64,000 nucleotides of DNA from Pectobacterium cacticida. Lineage in GTDB: Bacteria > Pseudomonadota > Gammaproteobacteria > Enterobacterales > Enterobacteriaceae. The notes under the pieces are model-generated. The model ran no database searches, was not told where the DNA came from, and saw nothing but the letters and a program-made list of their open reading frames with translations. Location of the stretch: assembly GCF_036885195.1 (NCBI RefSeq), contig NZ_CP133656.1, positions 372,001 to 436,000 of the forward strand, read 5' to 3'. Below, in pieces: positions 1 to 9,044 of the stretch. Position 1 is the stretch's first letter, and the number at the start of each line of letters is the position of its first letter. The position numbers and the translations under genes were made by a program.

Positions 1-324
1 ACGTTATGTAAAGACATAATGAAAGGGGAAAGCTATCATAAAATTTACATTTGCACTGACCAAATGCTTGCTGATTCTACAAAAAATAAAGAAGTAATAA
101 GCTTTCTATCCAAACTTATAACTATGAAAGATGAGGACGATGCCGTTAAGCTTTTCAAAGCAGATCAAGCCGCGTGGAAAAATTATGTTGTCCATCGTTG
201 TGCGTATAGAGGGCACCCATATATTAAAGATAGCCCCGTTTATTTATCCAATAAAGATCTTTGCGAGGCGGTAGAAAACTACAGACGGATCGAGTCGCTA
301 GACGGTGAGCTCAATATCCCTTAA
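1..324 (+). CDS. LprI-like (DUF1311) protein, 3' part, cut by window edge
   Basis: The reading frame is open from base 1, with an in-frame ATG at 19, and ends with TAA at 324, so the gene probably starts before the window. The pattern of an AxxLFKADQAAWKNYVxxxC block, then a spaced Cys (DLCEAVENYRRIESLDGEL), matches the C-terminal part of LprI/DUF1311 domains, where an aQxaWxxyrdxxC block is followed by a second Cys and an R-x-x-x-L helix. Base composition is clearly AT-rich compared with the next gene, which hints at transfer. LprI domains are usually secreted and some inhibit lysozyme; the function here is unknown. The family call is a motif judgement, not a search result. Confidence 0.55.
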   Translation, partial: TLCKDIMKGESYHKIYICTDQMLADSTKNKEVISFLSKLITMKDEDDAVKLFKADQAAWKNYVVHRCAYRGHPYIKDSPVYLSNKDLCEAVENYRRIESLDGELNIP

Positions 325-421
325 TACTCATCATTTGGATCAGTGTGTCACGCCGATGGTGTTTAACCGTTGGCGGCGTTATCTTTATATCATCTGACAG
401 CAACAGGGATAGCATTTCTTT

Positions 422-1165
422 ATGGCAACGCCGTTCACGGGTTTTACTCAAGCAGGGTTAACGTTTCTTCAGCAGGTACGCCAGTACAACGATAAAGCCT
501 GGTTTGACGCGCATCGTGCGGTTTACGATGAGCAACTGGTTGCGCCGTTCCGCATGCTGGTGGATGAGCTTAGTCTAACTATGTTGCAGATTGACGACCA
601 TTTTGAAACGCGTCCCGCTATCGGTAAGACTCTCTCCCGTATTCATCGCGATACGCGTTTTTCTCACGATAAATCACGCTACCGCAGCCATATGTGGCTC
701 ACGTTCAAGCGAACGCGCAAAGACTGGACGGATGCACCAGTTTACTTCTTTGAAATCACGCCGGATACCTGGCGTTATGGGCTGGGCTATTACAGTGCGA
801 CGCGCAATACGATGGATTTGTTCCGTCAGACGCTGCGGGGTAATCCGTCACAGTTTCTTGACGTGGCAAGCTGTCTGGGAGACACCTTCACCCTTGAGGG
901 GGAAAGCTACAAACGCCCGTTGATTAAAGATCAGGCTCCTGAACTGGCGGACTGGTATAACCGTAAATCGTTTGCCGCGATCTGTACCCGGCAGGATATG
1001 GAGATGCTGTTTTCCGGCGATCTGGTGATGCGTCTGTCGCAGGGTTTTACCCAGCTTGAACCGCTCTACCATTATCTGATGAATATCGAAACGATGAAGA
1101 AGGCCGCGCAGGAAACGGAATCCGATACGCGGGCCTTTTCGGCGGAGAAATGGTTCGAACGCTAG
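422..1165 (+). CDS. DUF2461 family protein
   Basis: A 247-residue soluble protein without a signal peptide. It has the hallmarks of DUF2461 (TIGR02453): an N-terminal FTQAGLTFLQQVRQYNDKAWF block, the RIHRDTRFSHDKSRYRSHM motif near residues 72-90, a YFFEITPD strand and a C-terminal LEPLYHYL segment. The length is typical for the family. The biochemical function is not established. It stands alone, about 100 bp after the AT-rich LprI-like gene and convergent with the LprI/ilvY pair. Confidence 0.85.
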   Translation: MATPFTGFTQAGLTFLQQVRQYNDKAWFDAHRAVYDEQLVAPFRMLVDELSLTMLQIDDHFETRPAIGKTLSRIHRDTRFSHDKSRYRSHMWLTFKRTRKDWTDAPVYFFEITPDTWRYGLGYYSATRNTMDLFRQTLRGNPSQFLDVASCLGDTFTLEGESYKRPLIKDQAPELADWYNRKSFAAICTRQDMEMLFSGDLVMRLSQGFTQLEPLYHYLMNIETMKKAAQETESDTRAFSAEKWFER

Positions 1166-1183
1166 CGCCAGAGATAGCCAGCG

Positions 1184-1978
1184 CTATGGCGTTTTCCGCT
1201 GCTCTGGCGGAGTTTTATCGCGCTCCAGCAAATAGTTAAACAGGTAACCTTCTTCCTGATTGCTGCCGAAGGTGGCGACTTGCAGATGGTTATCGTCGAT
1301 GCAGGTGAGCAGTATTTTCACCTGCTGGCCAAAGCTGCTCTCGCCTTTGCCAATGGCTTGATTATCGCTCATCTGACGGGTGGTGAAAGCGACATCATCC
1401 AATTTACTTGCGTAACGAAATGCAATCGAAGTGTTGCCTTCAATCTTGCCGCGCTGGTTGGTCATGGTCAGGCTGACGGCGTGGTAGGGCGCTTTCCGAT
1501 CGTACATTTCCCGAAAATAATCCCCCAGCTCGCGATATTCCTCGGCGGAAAGCCCTGACATCACATACTCATAGCTGAATGAACCGTGGAAGCAGGAGGT
1601 ACTTTTCACAGGGGCAATGGGCGAAGGCAGCGCGTGCTGTGCGATGTCATTCAGGTAGCGTAGCCGATTTAACTGCTGCTGATAGCGCTGACGCAGGCAG
1701 TCTTCGTCTTTACACCGATCGCGCGTGGTCAGCCAACTGCGCTGAAACTGATTGAGCGTTTTTTCCCACGGGGCGCTGTTTCCGTACGCGGTCAGGAACG
1801 CGCGCGAGGTCTTCCAAGCCTGCGCCAGTTCTTCATCCAACTGCCCGAGCAGCGGGCTAGCGCAAATGCGCTTCTCTTGCTCCGAAGTGGCCTTGTCGCA
1901 GGGGAAACTGGCGGCTTGCACATTGTAGTTGAAGGCGGTCAGCGTCACGCCAATAATGGTCGTAAAGGCGATCTTCAT
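1184..1978 (-). CDS. Secreted LprI-domain (DUF1311) protein
   Basis: About 264 residues from the ATG at 1978. The start MKIAFTTIIGVTLTAFNYNVQAA is a classical signal peptide with cleavage expected after QAA. The mature N-terminus carries an LprI/DUF1311 domain: SFPCDKATSEQEKRICASPLLGQLDEELAQAW, then FQRSWLTTRDRC and DCLRQRYQQQLNRL, with paired cysteines. The C-terminal about 150 residues have no family I recognise. The start codon overlaps the ilvY stop (ATGA, 1975-1978), so translation is probably coupled to ilvY. An upstream in-frame ATG at 2002 would remove the signal peptide from the N-terminus and is less likely. Periplasmic location is inferred. Confidence 0.75.
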   Translation of the reverse strand: MKIAFTTIIGVTLTAFNYNVQAASFPCDKATSEQEKRICASPLLGQLDEELAQAWKTSRAFLTAYGNSAPWEKTLNQFQRSWLTTRDRCKDEDCLRQRYQQQLNRLRYLNDIAQHALPSPIAPVKSTSCFHGSFSYEYVMSGLSAEEYRELGDYFREMYDRKAPYHAVSLTMTNQRGKIEGNTSIAFRYASKLDDVAFTTRQMSDNQAIGKGESSFGQQVKILLTCIDDNHLQVATFGSNQEEGYLFNYLLERDKTPPEQRKTP

Positions 1979-2865
1979 GGCGTGTCCTGTAATATGTCCC
2001 AAAAGGCGGCAATAAGCGGCTCGCCAAGCCGTTTTTTTTGTACACAGACGCCAAGCTCAAGCGGTTCCATTGCCTGTTCAATAAGTACGAAGACGCGGTT
2101 GCGCACCGGTTCCGGACTGTTCTCCAGGACGATATTAGGGATCAGCGCGACGCCACAGCCTAGCGCGACCATCGACACCATTGCCTCATGGCCTGAGACG
2201 GTGGCATAGATTTGCGGATTGGTCACATGATTACGCTTAAACCACTGTTCAATGCGTTTACGTACCGGGCCATGCTCCGGCAGGATGAAGGGAATGTGTG
2301 ACCAATCCGGGTCGGTCGTTCGTGCCAGCGTCTGTACTGGGCAGGGCCGCGCCGGAATAGTCAGCCCCAGTGGGATCTTACCGATGGGATCGAAATCGAC
2401 GCTGATAGGCAGCGTCTCAGGTCGGCCCGCAATGCCGAGATCCGCATCATTCGATTGTACTTTTTGAACGGCATCGGCGGCATCGCCGGTCGTCAGTTTG
2501 ATTTCTACCAGCGGGTGTAGCGCCCTGAAGCGATCCAGTATGGACGGTAGATGGCTGTAAGCTGCGGTGACGGAACAGAAAATTCGCAGTTCGCCGCTTA
2601 AGAATGGCCCATGCTGGTCTATCTGATGGCGCAACTGTTGATATTGCAGCAGCGTTTGCTGGGCAAAAAGCTTGAGATGCTCTCCGGCATCGGTCAGCCG
2701 CACAGTACGGTTATCACGCAAAAACAGCGTCTGCCCTACATCTTCTTCCAACCGCTGAATTTGTCGAGATAGTGTGGATGGGCTGATATGCATCGCCTTG
2801 GCAGTACGACCAAAGTGCCGACTTTCCGCTAGGTGCAGGAATAATTTAAGATCGCGTAAATCCAT
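1975..2865 (-). CDS. ilvY: LysR-type activator of ilvC
   Basis: A 296-residue LysR regulator. The winged-helix DNA-binding domain is at residues 1-60 (HFGRTAKAMHISPSTLSRQIQRLEEDVG), followed by the substrate-binding domain. It is divergent from ilvC, the arrangement found in E. coli, where IlvY senses acetolactate or acetohydroxybutyrate and activates ilvC while repressing itself. The 163-bp gap to ilvC holds a TTGC/GCAA palindrome that fits an IlvY operator. It shares an ATGA overlap with the LprI gene downstream, which is unusual for ilvY. Confidence 0.93.
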   Translation of the reverse strand: MDLRDLKLFLHLAESRHFGRTAKAMHISPSTLSRQIQRLEEDVGQTLFLRDNRTVRLTDAGEHLKLFAQQTLLQYQQLRHQIDQHGPFLSGELRIFCSVTAAYSHLPSILDRFRALHPLVEIKLTTGDAADAVQKVQSNDADLGIAGRPETLPISVDFDPIGKIPLGLTIPARPCPVQTLARTTDPDWSHIPFILPEHGPVRKRIEQWFKRNHVTNPQIYATVSGHEAMVSMVALGCGVALIPNIVLENSPEPVRNRVFVLIEQAMEPLELGVCVQKKRLGEPLIAAFWDILQDTP

Positions 2866-2888
2866 GGAATGCGTGCCTCATTACCGTC

Positions 2889-2903
2889 TTGCAAATAATG
2901 CAA
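2889..2903. promoter_or_regulatory. Putative IlvY operator
   Basis: TTGCAAATAATGCAA is an interrupted palindrome (TTGC-N7-GCAA) located 24 bp upstream of the ilvY start in the ilvY-ilvC intergenic region. IlvY operators of enteric bacteria have this form. A second structured element lies at 2946-2966. Confidence 0.6.
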
Positions 2904-2945
2904 TATCACGTTGTTAATATATCAATTTAAGCAACGCATTTCCTG

Positions 2946-2966
2946 TCATATGATGGGGTCATATGA
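2946..2966. repeat. Two TCATATGA palindromes, 13 bp apart
   Basis: TCATATGA occurs at 2946-2953 and again at 2959-2966, separated by TGGGG. Each copy is a perfect 8-bp palindrome. The pair lies 63-83 bp upstream of the ilvC start and could be part of the ilvC promoter and operator array. It is not the TTGC/GCAA pattern of IlvY. Confidence 0.4.
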
Positions 2967-3028
2967 ATTCCCGTTTGATGGGAATCCTTTTCTATAATAG
3001 ACAAATAAAACCGGATACGGAGCACGAC

Positions 3029-4507
3029 ATGGCTAACTATTTCAACACATTGAACCTGCGTCAGCAGCTAGAGCAATTGGGCAAGTGCCGCTTTATGGGG
3101 CGTGATGAATTTGCCGATGAGGCGAGCTATCTGAAAGGGAAAAAAGTGGTGATTGTCGGCTGTGGCGCTCAGGGTCTGAACCAGGGCCTGAACATGCGCG
3201 ATTCCGGTCTGGATATTGCTTATGCCCTGCGTGCGGAAGCGATTGCTGAAAAGCGTGCGTCATGGCGTAAAGCGACCGAAAACGGCTTCACCGTTGGCAC
3301 CTACGAAGATCTGATCCCGCAGGCTGACCTGGTGGTTAACCTGACGCCAGACAAACAGCACTCCGCCGTGGTTCAGGCGGTACAGCCGCTGATGAAACAA
3401 GGCGCAGCGCTGGGCTACTCTCATGGTTTCAATATCGTTGAAGTGGGCGAGCAAATCCGCAAAGACATCACCGTCGTGATGGTGGCGCCGAAGTGCCCAG
3501 GTACGGAAGTCCGTGAAGAATACAAACGCGGTTTCGGTGTGCCTACACTGATCGCGGTTCACCCGGAAAACGATCCGAAGGGCGAAGGCATGGCAATTGC
3601 TAAAGCCTGGGCGGCGGCAACGGGTGGTCATCGTGCTGGCGTTTTGCAATCTTCATTTGTTGCGGAAGTGAAATCTGACCTGATGGGTGAGCAGACCATT
3701 CTCTGCGGCATGTTGCAGGCGGGTTCTCTGCTGAGCTTTGACAAACTGGTTGAGGACGGCACCGATCCCGCATATGCCGAAAAGCTGATTCAGTTCGGTT
3801 GGGAAACCATCACTGAAGCACTGAAACAGGGCGGAATTACGCTGATGATGGATCGTCTGTCCAATCCGGCAAAATTGCGTGCTTACGCGCTGTCTGAGCA
3901 GTTGAAAGGTATCATGGCGCCGCTGTTCCAAAAACACATGGACGACATTATTTCCGGTGAATTCTCCCGTGGCATGATGGCTGACTGGGCGAATGATGAT
4001 GTGAAATTGCTGACCTGGCGTGAAGAAACCGGTAAAACGGCGTTTGAAAACGCGCCGCAGTTTGAAGGTAAAATCGCTGAGCAGGAATACTTTGATAACG
4101 GCGTACTGCTCGTTGCAATGGTGAAGGCAGGCGTTGAACTGGCGTTTGAAACCATGGTGAGCTCAGGTATTATCGCCGAATCGGCTTACTACGAGTCACT
4201 GCATGAACTGCCGTTGATCGCCAATACGATTGCACGTAAACGCCTGTACGAAATGAACGTGGTTATCTCTGATACCGCGGAATACGGTAACTATTTGTTC
4301 GCTAATGCCGCCGTGCCGTTGTTGAAAGAGAAGTTCATGTCCTCACTGCAACCGGGCGATCTGGGTAAAGCGATCGCGGGTACCGCAGTGGATAACGCAC
4401 AACTGCGTGACGTTAACGAAGCCATCCGTAATCACCCGATCGAAGCCGTTGGGCGCACCCTGCGCGGTTATATGAAAGACATGAAACGCATCGCTGTTGC
4501 AGGTTAA
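3029..4507 (+). CDS. ilvC: Ketol-acid reductoisomerase, class II
   Basis: NADP-dependent acetohydroxyacid isomeroreductase, the second common step of isoleucine and valine synthesis. From the ATG at 3029 it has 492 residues, matching the long (class II) enterobacterial enzyme (about 491). The start [20 protein letters not shown] is the family N-terminus. An upstream in-frame ATG at 2963 would lie in the operator region and add 22 unmatched residues. The Rossmann motif [17 protein letters not shown] and the NADP-selective region AYALRAEAI are visible, followed by the duplicated C-terminal knotted domain. Divergent ilvY is the expected activator; a terminator follows at 4547. Confidence 0.97.
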   Translation: MANYFNTLNLRQQLEQLGKCRFMGRDEFADEASYLKGKKVVIVGCGAQGLNQGLNMRDSGLDIAYALRAEAIAEKRASWRKATENGFTVGTYEDLIPQADLVVNLTPDKQHSAVVQAVQPLMKQGAALGYSHGFNIVEVGEQIRKDITVVMVAPKCPGTEVREEYKRGFGVPTLIAVHPENDPKGEGMAIAKAWAAATGGHRAGVLQSSFVAEVKSDLMGEQTILCGMLQAGSLLSFDKLVEDGTDPAYAEKLIQFGWETITEALKQGGITLMMDRLSNPAKLRAYALSEQLKGIMAPLFQKHMDDIISGEFSRGMMADWANDDVKLLTWREETGKTAFENAPQFEGKIAEQEYFDNGVLLVAMVKAGVELAFETMVSSGIIAESAYYESLHELPLIANTIARKRLYEMNVVISDTAEYGNYLFANAAVPLLKEKFMSSLQPGDLGKAIAGTAVDNAQLRDVNEAIRNHPIEAVGRTLRGYMKDMKRIAVAG

Positions 4508-4546
4508 CGCTACGTTCTATGTTTACTGAAATACGATGATTGCTAT

Positions 4547-4574
4547 GCTGCTCCTTAGGGAGCAGCATTTTTAT
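4547..4574 (+). terminator. Intrinsic terminator after ilvC
   Basis: The stem GCTGCTCC / GGAGCAGC (8 bp) has a TTAG loop and is followed by a T-rich tail (ATTTTTAT). It lies 40 bp after the ilvC stop and also faces the 3' end of the convergent dehydrogenase gene. Confidence 0.85.
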
Positions 4575-4586
4575 CTATGTTACCTC

Positions 4587-5249
4587 TTATCTTGTGTTAG
4601 TTACGCCGACTACCGTCTGTATGTTACGTGAGGCACGTGCCAGCGCCGAGGTTAATTCTGCCTTTGTCATACGAATACAGTAAGACGGCATACCTCTTTC
4701 AAAGCGCCATCCTTCAGACAATTTTCCCGCATCGACGGCATCGAAGCCGAACGCATCATAAAGTTTGGTCACAATAGCTTTCTCCTGATCATCATCACCT
4801 GCAAGCGGTAGCGCTCGGCGATTGGCCGAGCCAGCCGGAAGCCCATCACTTTCAAGCTGCGTCATTGGGATGGCATTGAACGCTTTGGTAATCCTGGCGT
4901 CTGGTAAATACTGTGCCAGTAGCTCACTGGTCGTGGTACTACGAGTATCAAGTGCGGCGACCTTACCATCTCGCTCGGTATAGTAATTGACGGTATCGAT
5001 AACGGATTTTCCCCGTAAAGCCTGTTCAGGAAGTTTATCGATGGCGGTAAAGGGAACGGCGATAACCACAATGTCACCAAATAGCGCGGCCTGAGTGGCG
5101 GTTCCGATGTCGCAGCCGATCATCGGGCGGAGGCTGAAAAGTGATTGGGGGTCGCGTGAGTTACTGAGCATGACCTTATGACCGTTCTGGAGCGCTAATT
5201 TAGCTATCGCCCGTCCAACAAAGCCTGCACCAATAATGCCGATATTCAT
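4587..5249 (-). CDS. NADPH-dependent F420-reductase-like dehydrogenase
   Basis: A 220-residue single-domain Rossmann protein. The nucleotide-binding motif MNIGIIGAGFVGRAIAKLA is at the extreme N-terminus, followed by an SNSRDPQSL segment (phosphate-binding Arg typical of NADP specificity), DIVVIAVPFTAI, and DTVNYYTERDG near residue 85. This is the pattern of F420-dependent NADP reductase family proteins (PF03807), which in enterobacteria act on unknown substrates. The start is supported by AAGGAG 7-8 bases upstream. It is divergent from the LysR gene at 5351, a likely regulator. Confidence 0.8.
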   Translation of the reverse strand: MNIGIIGAGFVGRAIAKLALQNGHKVMLSNSRDPQSLFSLRPMIGCDIGTATQAALFGDIVVIAVPFTAIDKLPEQALRGKSVIDTVNYYTERDGKVAALDTRSTTTSELLAQYLPDARITKAFNAIPMTQLESDGLPAGSANRRALPLAGDDDQEKAIVTKLYDAFGFDAVDAGKLSEGWRFERGMPSYCIRMTKAELTSALARASRNIQTVVGVTNTR

Positions 5250-5350
5250 CTTCTTCTCCTTAATGCTTTTGAGAAAAACATCTTAATTGCCTACAATTTG
5301 CAGATAAATTGTGATTTTTAGAGAAAACAAACAACAAATATGAGTGAATC

Positions 5351-6238
5351 ATGGACCGGCTGACGAGTATGGGTGTCTTTGTTAAAGCAGCAGAGCTAGG
5401 CTCTTTTGCCGCTGCCGCAGAAGCGTTGGGCACGTCGCCACAGATGGTAGCGAAGCAGGTGGCATGGCTTGAAGCGAGGCTTGGCGTTCGGTTGCTGAAT
5501 CGCACGACGCGGAGGCAAAGTCTGACGGATATTGGTTTACGTTACTATGAGCGCTGTAAGGTTGTTCTTACCGAGGCAGAGGATGCTGACGCCGTCGCCC
5601 GTGAGATGCAACTGACACCTTCGGGAATTATTCAGGTTAACGCGCCGGTTACCTGGGGCTCGCATCTACTCGCGCCGTTTATCACGCATTACCTCGCCCG
5701 CTATCCTGACACGCAAATTGCTCTGACGCTGAATGATCGAATGGTCGACCCGATAGAAGAGGGGTTTGAAGTCATTATTCGTATCGGTGAATTGGCGGAC
5801 AGTTCGATGGTGGCTTGGCCACTTCAGCCTTACTCGTTGATTGCCTGTGCATCTCCTGGCTATCTGGCGCGAGAGGGTGTGCCGGAGACGCCAGCCGACC
5901 TCGCATGTCACGCGTGCCTTATTTATGGTGTACGCACCGCTGCGACGTCTTGCCGATGGGTATTCCAGAAAGAGGGTAAGTCCGAAGAAATCAGGCCACA
6001 GGGTAGGCTTTTTGCCAATGACTGGAACGCATTGTTGCATGCAGCTATAGAGGGATATGGTATTACGCTTGGACCGGAGGTCGTGCTACGGAAGGAAATT
6101 GAGCGCGGACGACTGGTTCAGGTGCTATCTGACTATAACGGCCCTGCTCGCCCGGTTCATGTCATGGTTCCGATGGGACGGCGGGCGGCAGTTAAAATTA
6201 AAACCTTTGTCGATGCAGTCAGAGCAACGTTCGGATAA
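5351..6238 (+). CDS. LysR-family regulator
   Basis: A 295-residue LysR protein: HTH at residues about 1-60 (LGSFAAAAEALGTSPQMVAKQVAWLEARLGVRLLNRTTR), then an effector-binding domain starting near residue 90 (GIIQVNAPVTWGSHLLAPF). The sequence belongs to the large CrgA/AaeR-like clade that often controls a neighbouring oxidoreductase. It is divergently arranged with the F420-reductase-like gene with about 100 bp between them, so that gene is its probable target. The inducer is not predictable. The hairpin at 6241-6278 follows the stop codon. Confidence 0.87.
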   Translation: MDRLTSMGVFVKAAELGSFAAAAEALGTSPQMVAKQVAWLEARLGVRLLNRTTRRQSLTDIGLRYYERCKVVLTEAEDADAVAREMQLTPSGIIQVNAPVTWGSHLLAPFITHYLARYPDTQIALTLNDRMVDPIEEGFEVIIRIGELADSSMVAWPLQPYSLIACASPGYLAREGVPETPADLACHACLIYGVRTAATSCRWVFQKEGKSEEIRPQGRLFANDWNALLHAAIEGYGITLGPEVVLRKEIERGRLVQVLSDYNGPARPVHVMVPMGRRAAVKIKTFVDAVRATFG

Positions 6239-6240
6239 AG

Positions 6241-6278
6241 ATCACCCCGTGGTACCGCGGACGGTGCCACGGGGTGAT
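6241..6278. terminator. Bidirectional hairpin between LysR gene and putP
   Basis: ATCACCCCGTGG pairs perfectly with CCACGGGGTGAT (12 bp), with a 14-bp spacer that can extend the stem by a few pairs (TACC/GGTG). It lies between two convergent genes. There is no long T tract on either side, so it may end transcription weakly or only protect 3' ends. Confidence 0.6.
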
Positions 6279-6280
6279 GA

Positions 6281-7765
6281 TTAAACAGATTGGTATTTCG
6301 CTTCCGCCTGACTAAAACGGTCGATAATTGCTTGCGACGGCGCTTTGCCCAGTAGACTGACGATAAAAATGGTCAGACTGTTGAAGAGGAAACCAGGGAT
6401 AATTTCATACAATCCCAGCCAGGCATACTGTTTCCAGATTAATACCGTCGCCGCCCCAACAATCATACCGAGTAGTGCGCCGTTGCGCGTCATGCGCGGC
6501 CACAGCAGAGAGATCAAAATCACCGGACCGAAAGCCGCGCCAAATCCCGCCCAGGCATAGCTCACCAGACCCAATACGCGGTTCTCAGGATTCAATGATA
6601 GTGCGATAGAAATGATAGCCACTAGCAGTACCATGGAACGCCCCACCCACACCAGTTCTCTTTGGCTGGCGTTCTTGCGCAGGAAAGGTTTATATAAATC
6701 TTCGGTAATTGCGCTGGAGCACACCAGCAGTTGACAGCTTAATGTACTCATGACGGCAGCTAAAATAGCAGATAGCAATACGCCAGCAATCCACGGATTG
6801 AACAGTAAAATGGACAGTTCAATAAAAACGCGTTCGCTGTTCTGCGTTACACTACCGGCCTGATCCGGATGATTATTGAAATAGGCGATGCCAAAGAAGC
6901 CCACGGCTACCGCGCCAGCCAGACAGAGAATCATCCAGGTCATGCTGATACGGCGTGCATGGTGGATGGTGTGGTGTGAATCAGCGGCCATGAAGCGTGC
7001 CAGAATGTGGGGTTGACCGAAATAGCCTAATCCCCAGCCCATTAGCGAGATAATGGCGACTACGTTCATCCCTTTAAACATATCAAGATAGGCGGGATTC
7101 TTAGCCTCAATCACCATCAGTGAAGTATCTACGCCACCCAGATATAGGATAACCATCACTGGCGTCAGGATCAGGGCGAAAATCATCAGGCTGGCTTGAA
7201 CGGTATCTGTCCAACTCACCGCCAGAAAGCCACCGATGAAGGTATAGGCGATGGTTGCCGCCGCACCTGCCCATAGTGCGGTGCCATAACTCATACCAAA
7301 GGTGCTTTCGAATAGGCGAGCCCCAGCGACCACGCCGGATGCGCAATAGATAGTAAAAAAAATCAGGATCACTAATGCGGAGATTACACGCAGTAATTTG
7401 CTGTTATCTTCAAAACGATGGCTGAAATAATCCGGCAGAGTAAGCGCGTTATGATTGACCTCGGTATGTACGCGCAGACGCCCGGCGACCCATTTCCAGT
7501 TCAGGTAAGCACCTATCGTCAGGCCAATCGCGATCCAGCTTTCAGCGATTCCGGAAATGAAAATAGCGCCGGGTAGCCCCATAAGTAGCCAACCACTCAT
7601 ATCGGAAGCCCCCGCCGACAGTGCGGTGACAATGCTCCCCATCCGACGCCCACCCAAAATATAATCGCCGAAATTAGTCGTGGCGCGATAGGCGAATAGG
7701 CCGATGATCACCATCCCGAAAATATACACCAGAAACGTCACCAACATAGGTGTGCTTATTGTCAT
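6281..7765 (-). CDS. putP: Sodium/proline symporter
   Basis: A 494-residue membrane protein of the solute:sodium symporter family. The length and sequence (FGDYILGGRRMGSIVTALSAGASDMSGWLLMGLPGAIFISG near residues 31-70) match PutP, with about 13 membrane segments. It imports proline with Na+. In many enterobacteria putP is divergent from putA; here no putA is in view and the upstream 590 bp hold only a decayed remnant. A GGAGAG ribosome site lies 5-6 bases before the ATG. Confidence 0.93.
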   Translation of the reverse strand: MTISTPMLVTFLVYIFGMVIIGLFAYRATTNFGDYILGGRRMGSIVTALSAGASDMSGWLLMGLPGAIFISGIAESWIAIGLTIGAYLNWKWVAGRLRVHTEVNHNALTLPDYFSHRFEDNSKLLRVISALVILIFFTIYCASGVVAGARLFESTFGMSYGTALWAGAAATIAYTFIGGFLAVSWTDTVQASLMIFALILTPVMVILYLGGVDTSLMVIEAKNPAYLDMFKGMNVVAIISLMGWGLGYFGQPHILARFMAADSHHTIHHARRISMTWMILCLAGAVAVGFFGIAYFNNHPDQAGSVTQNSERVFIELSILLFNPWIAGVLLSAILAAVMSTLSCQLLVCSSAITEDLYKPFLRKNASQRELVWVGRSMVLLVAIISIALSLNPENRVLGLVSYAWAGFGAAFGPVILISLLWPRMTRNGALLGMIVGAATVLIWKQYAWLGLYEIIPGFLFNSLTIFIVSLLGKAPSQAIIDRFSQAEAKYQSV

Positions 7766-8355
7766 TCAACTCTCCACTTTATTTTTCGCGCCGCTGATAC
7801 TCGGTCGTTACCACGCAGGCCGGAACGAGGACTTCATGTGGTAAGGCGCCGAAGCCGCTTAATTATTTAATAAGGTTACACAATGTTGCCACATGGACGA
7901 CATTAACGTTTTCCCGATGAGAATCTTCTAATCACAGGAGGGGGTGTGATGCGCTCTACCACAAGGGGGGTAAACTCAATGAGGAAACATGCGGGCGTAT
8001 CGAGGTTGTCGCACCCTGTATTGATTGCGCGGTTCTGGTCAATCAATCAGGCCTTATCCATTACCACGAACGCCTCAAAAGAAGCCTCAACTCTCCTGAA
8101 ATACAGCAATCGGCAACGATCGCCGTATTGAAGTGAAAGAGATTATGCCGCAATAACGCGAAGAAGAAACCTATCAACCGATTCTTGTTTTCACGAAATG
8201 GGCGTTATTCAGTTGGCGGCCAGCTCCGCCATTACCGTTGTTCACCGTAGTCATAAAACGAAATCGTACGTTTTTGCTTGAATAAGCGCGATTTACCAAC
8301 GAAATGGCGGCATTAATGCAGACACTTGTTTATCGAGGAGCGAAACGATAGGGTG
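7766..8355. other. 590-bp gap upstream of putP
   Basis: No intact gene is seen here. The region holds the putP promoter side (7766 to about 7920) and then a short stretch with strong protein-like character but no start codon and several stops (see the remnant at 7921-8136). Bases 8137-8355 show nothing recognisable beyond the 3' flank of the DUF1989 gene. Confidence 0.6.
7921..8136 (+). pseudogene. Decayed coding remnant, possibly deaminase-like
   Basis: The frame between stops at 7918 and 8134 reads as about 70 plausible residues without any ATG, including CGRIEVVAPCIDCAVLVNQ and IHYHERLKRSLNSPEIQQS. The PCxxCA pattern preceded by hydrophobic beta-strand-like residues resembles the second zinc motif of cytidine/deoxycytidylate deaminase folds; the first motif (HAE or CAE) is missing. 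After the stop, a different frame continues with IEVKEIMPQ, suggesting frameshifts. The deaminase assignment is weak. Confidence 0.35.
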
Positions 8356-9030
8356 TCAATTGGTTGGTACCCACGGCCCTTGTAGATTCACCTGTGGGAA
8401 TCCTGCTGTCAGAATACGCACTTCCACATCGCGCGGGGTGTTATCCCCCTGTCCTTGAATGCTGACGATATCCTGCGGGCAGGCCGAAAATGCCACATAG
8501 CAATCCATCTCCGCGCGCAGAATGATGTAATCCCCCGGCTTCGTCACCACCGGCAGCGTTTTTAGGGTGATGCCGTCTGGCTGCACCTGGATGTTCATAA
8601 AAATATTGAAAGAGGCGAGGTTGCCATGCGGCAGCGTCACGCCCAGTTCCGCCAATCCTTCGTGCAGATTGTCATGGCAGTTACGGTGCGGCTCAGTGCA
8701 GCCGAGCAATTCGTAACGGCGCGCATCGCAGGCTGCCATAAAAGTATCGTGTACACCCGGTGACGTGTCCGCCACCAGCGTTAGGATCGGGTGGCGCTGG
8801 TCAGTGATAAAGCTGTCGCCCACGCGCGGATTAAGGCGCTGATTCCATACTCTTGTCGCTTCCATGCACATATATTCGCTGACATCGTTGGCGTTATAGG
8901 CCCAGCAATCAACCACCTGGGTGCCGTGCAGATTGATCACCTGTACCGCCTCACCTTTATTTACGCGCACGGCTTTACCGTGGCGTGCCGGAACAGTCAT
9001 TATTTTACGGTGCTGTAATTCAGCAGACAT
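8356..9030 (-). CDS. DUF1989 (urea carboxylase-associated) protein 1
   Basis: A 224-residue cytoplasmic protein of the DUF1989 family. The Zn-site signature is complete: GVHDTFMAACD and PHRNCHDNL near the middle, then a CPQDI motif near the C-terminus. Family members accompany urea/guanidine carboxylases, and two of them form carboxyguanidine deiminase. No carboxylase is present here. The start at 9030 is chosen because AGGAG lies 6 bases upstream; an upstream ATG at 9048 overlaps the permease stop (ATGA). It is the last gene of the six-gene operon. Confidence 0.82.
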   Translation of the reverse strand: MSAELQHRKIMTVPARHGKAVRVNKGEAVQVINLHGTQVVDCWAYNANDVSEYMCMEATRVWNQRLNPRVGDSFITDQRHPILTLVADTSPGVHDTFMAACDARRYELLGCTEPHRNCHDNLHEGLAELGVTLPHGNLASFNIFMNIQVQPDGITLKTLPVVTKPGDYIILRAEMDCYVAFSACPQDIVSIQGQGDNTPRDVEVRILTAGFPQVNLQGPWVPTN

Positions 9031-9044
9031 GTTTTTCTCCTGGT

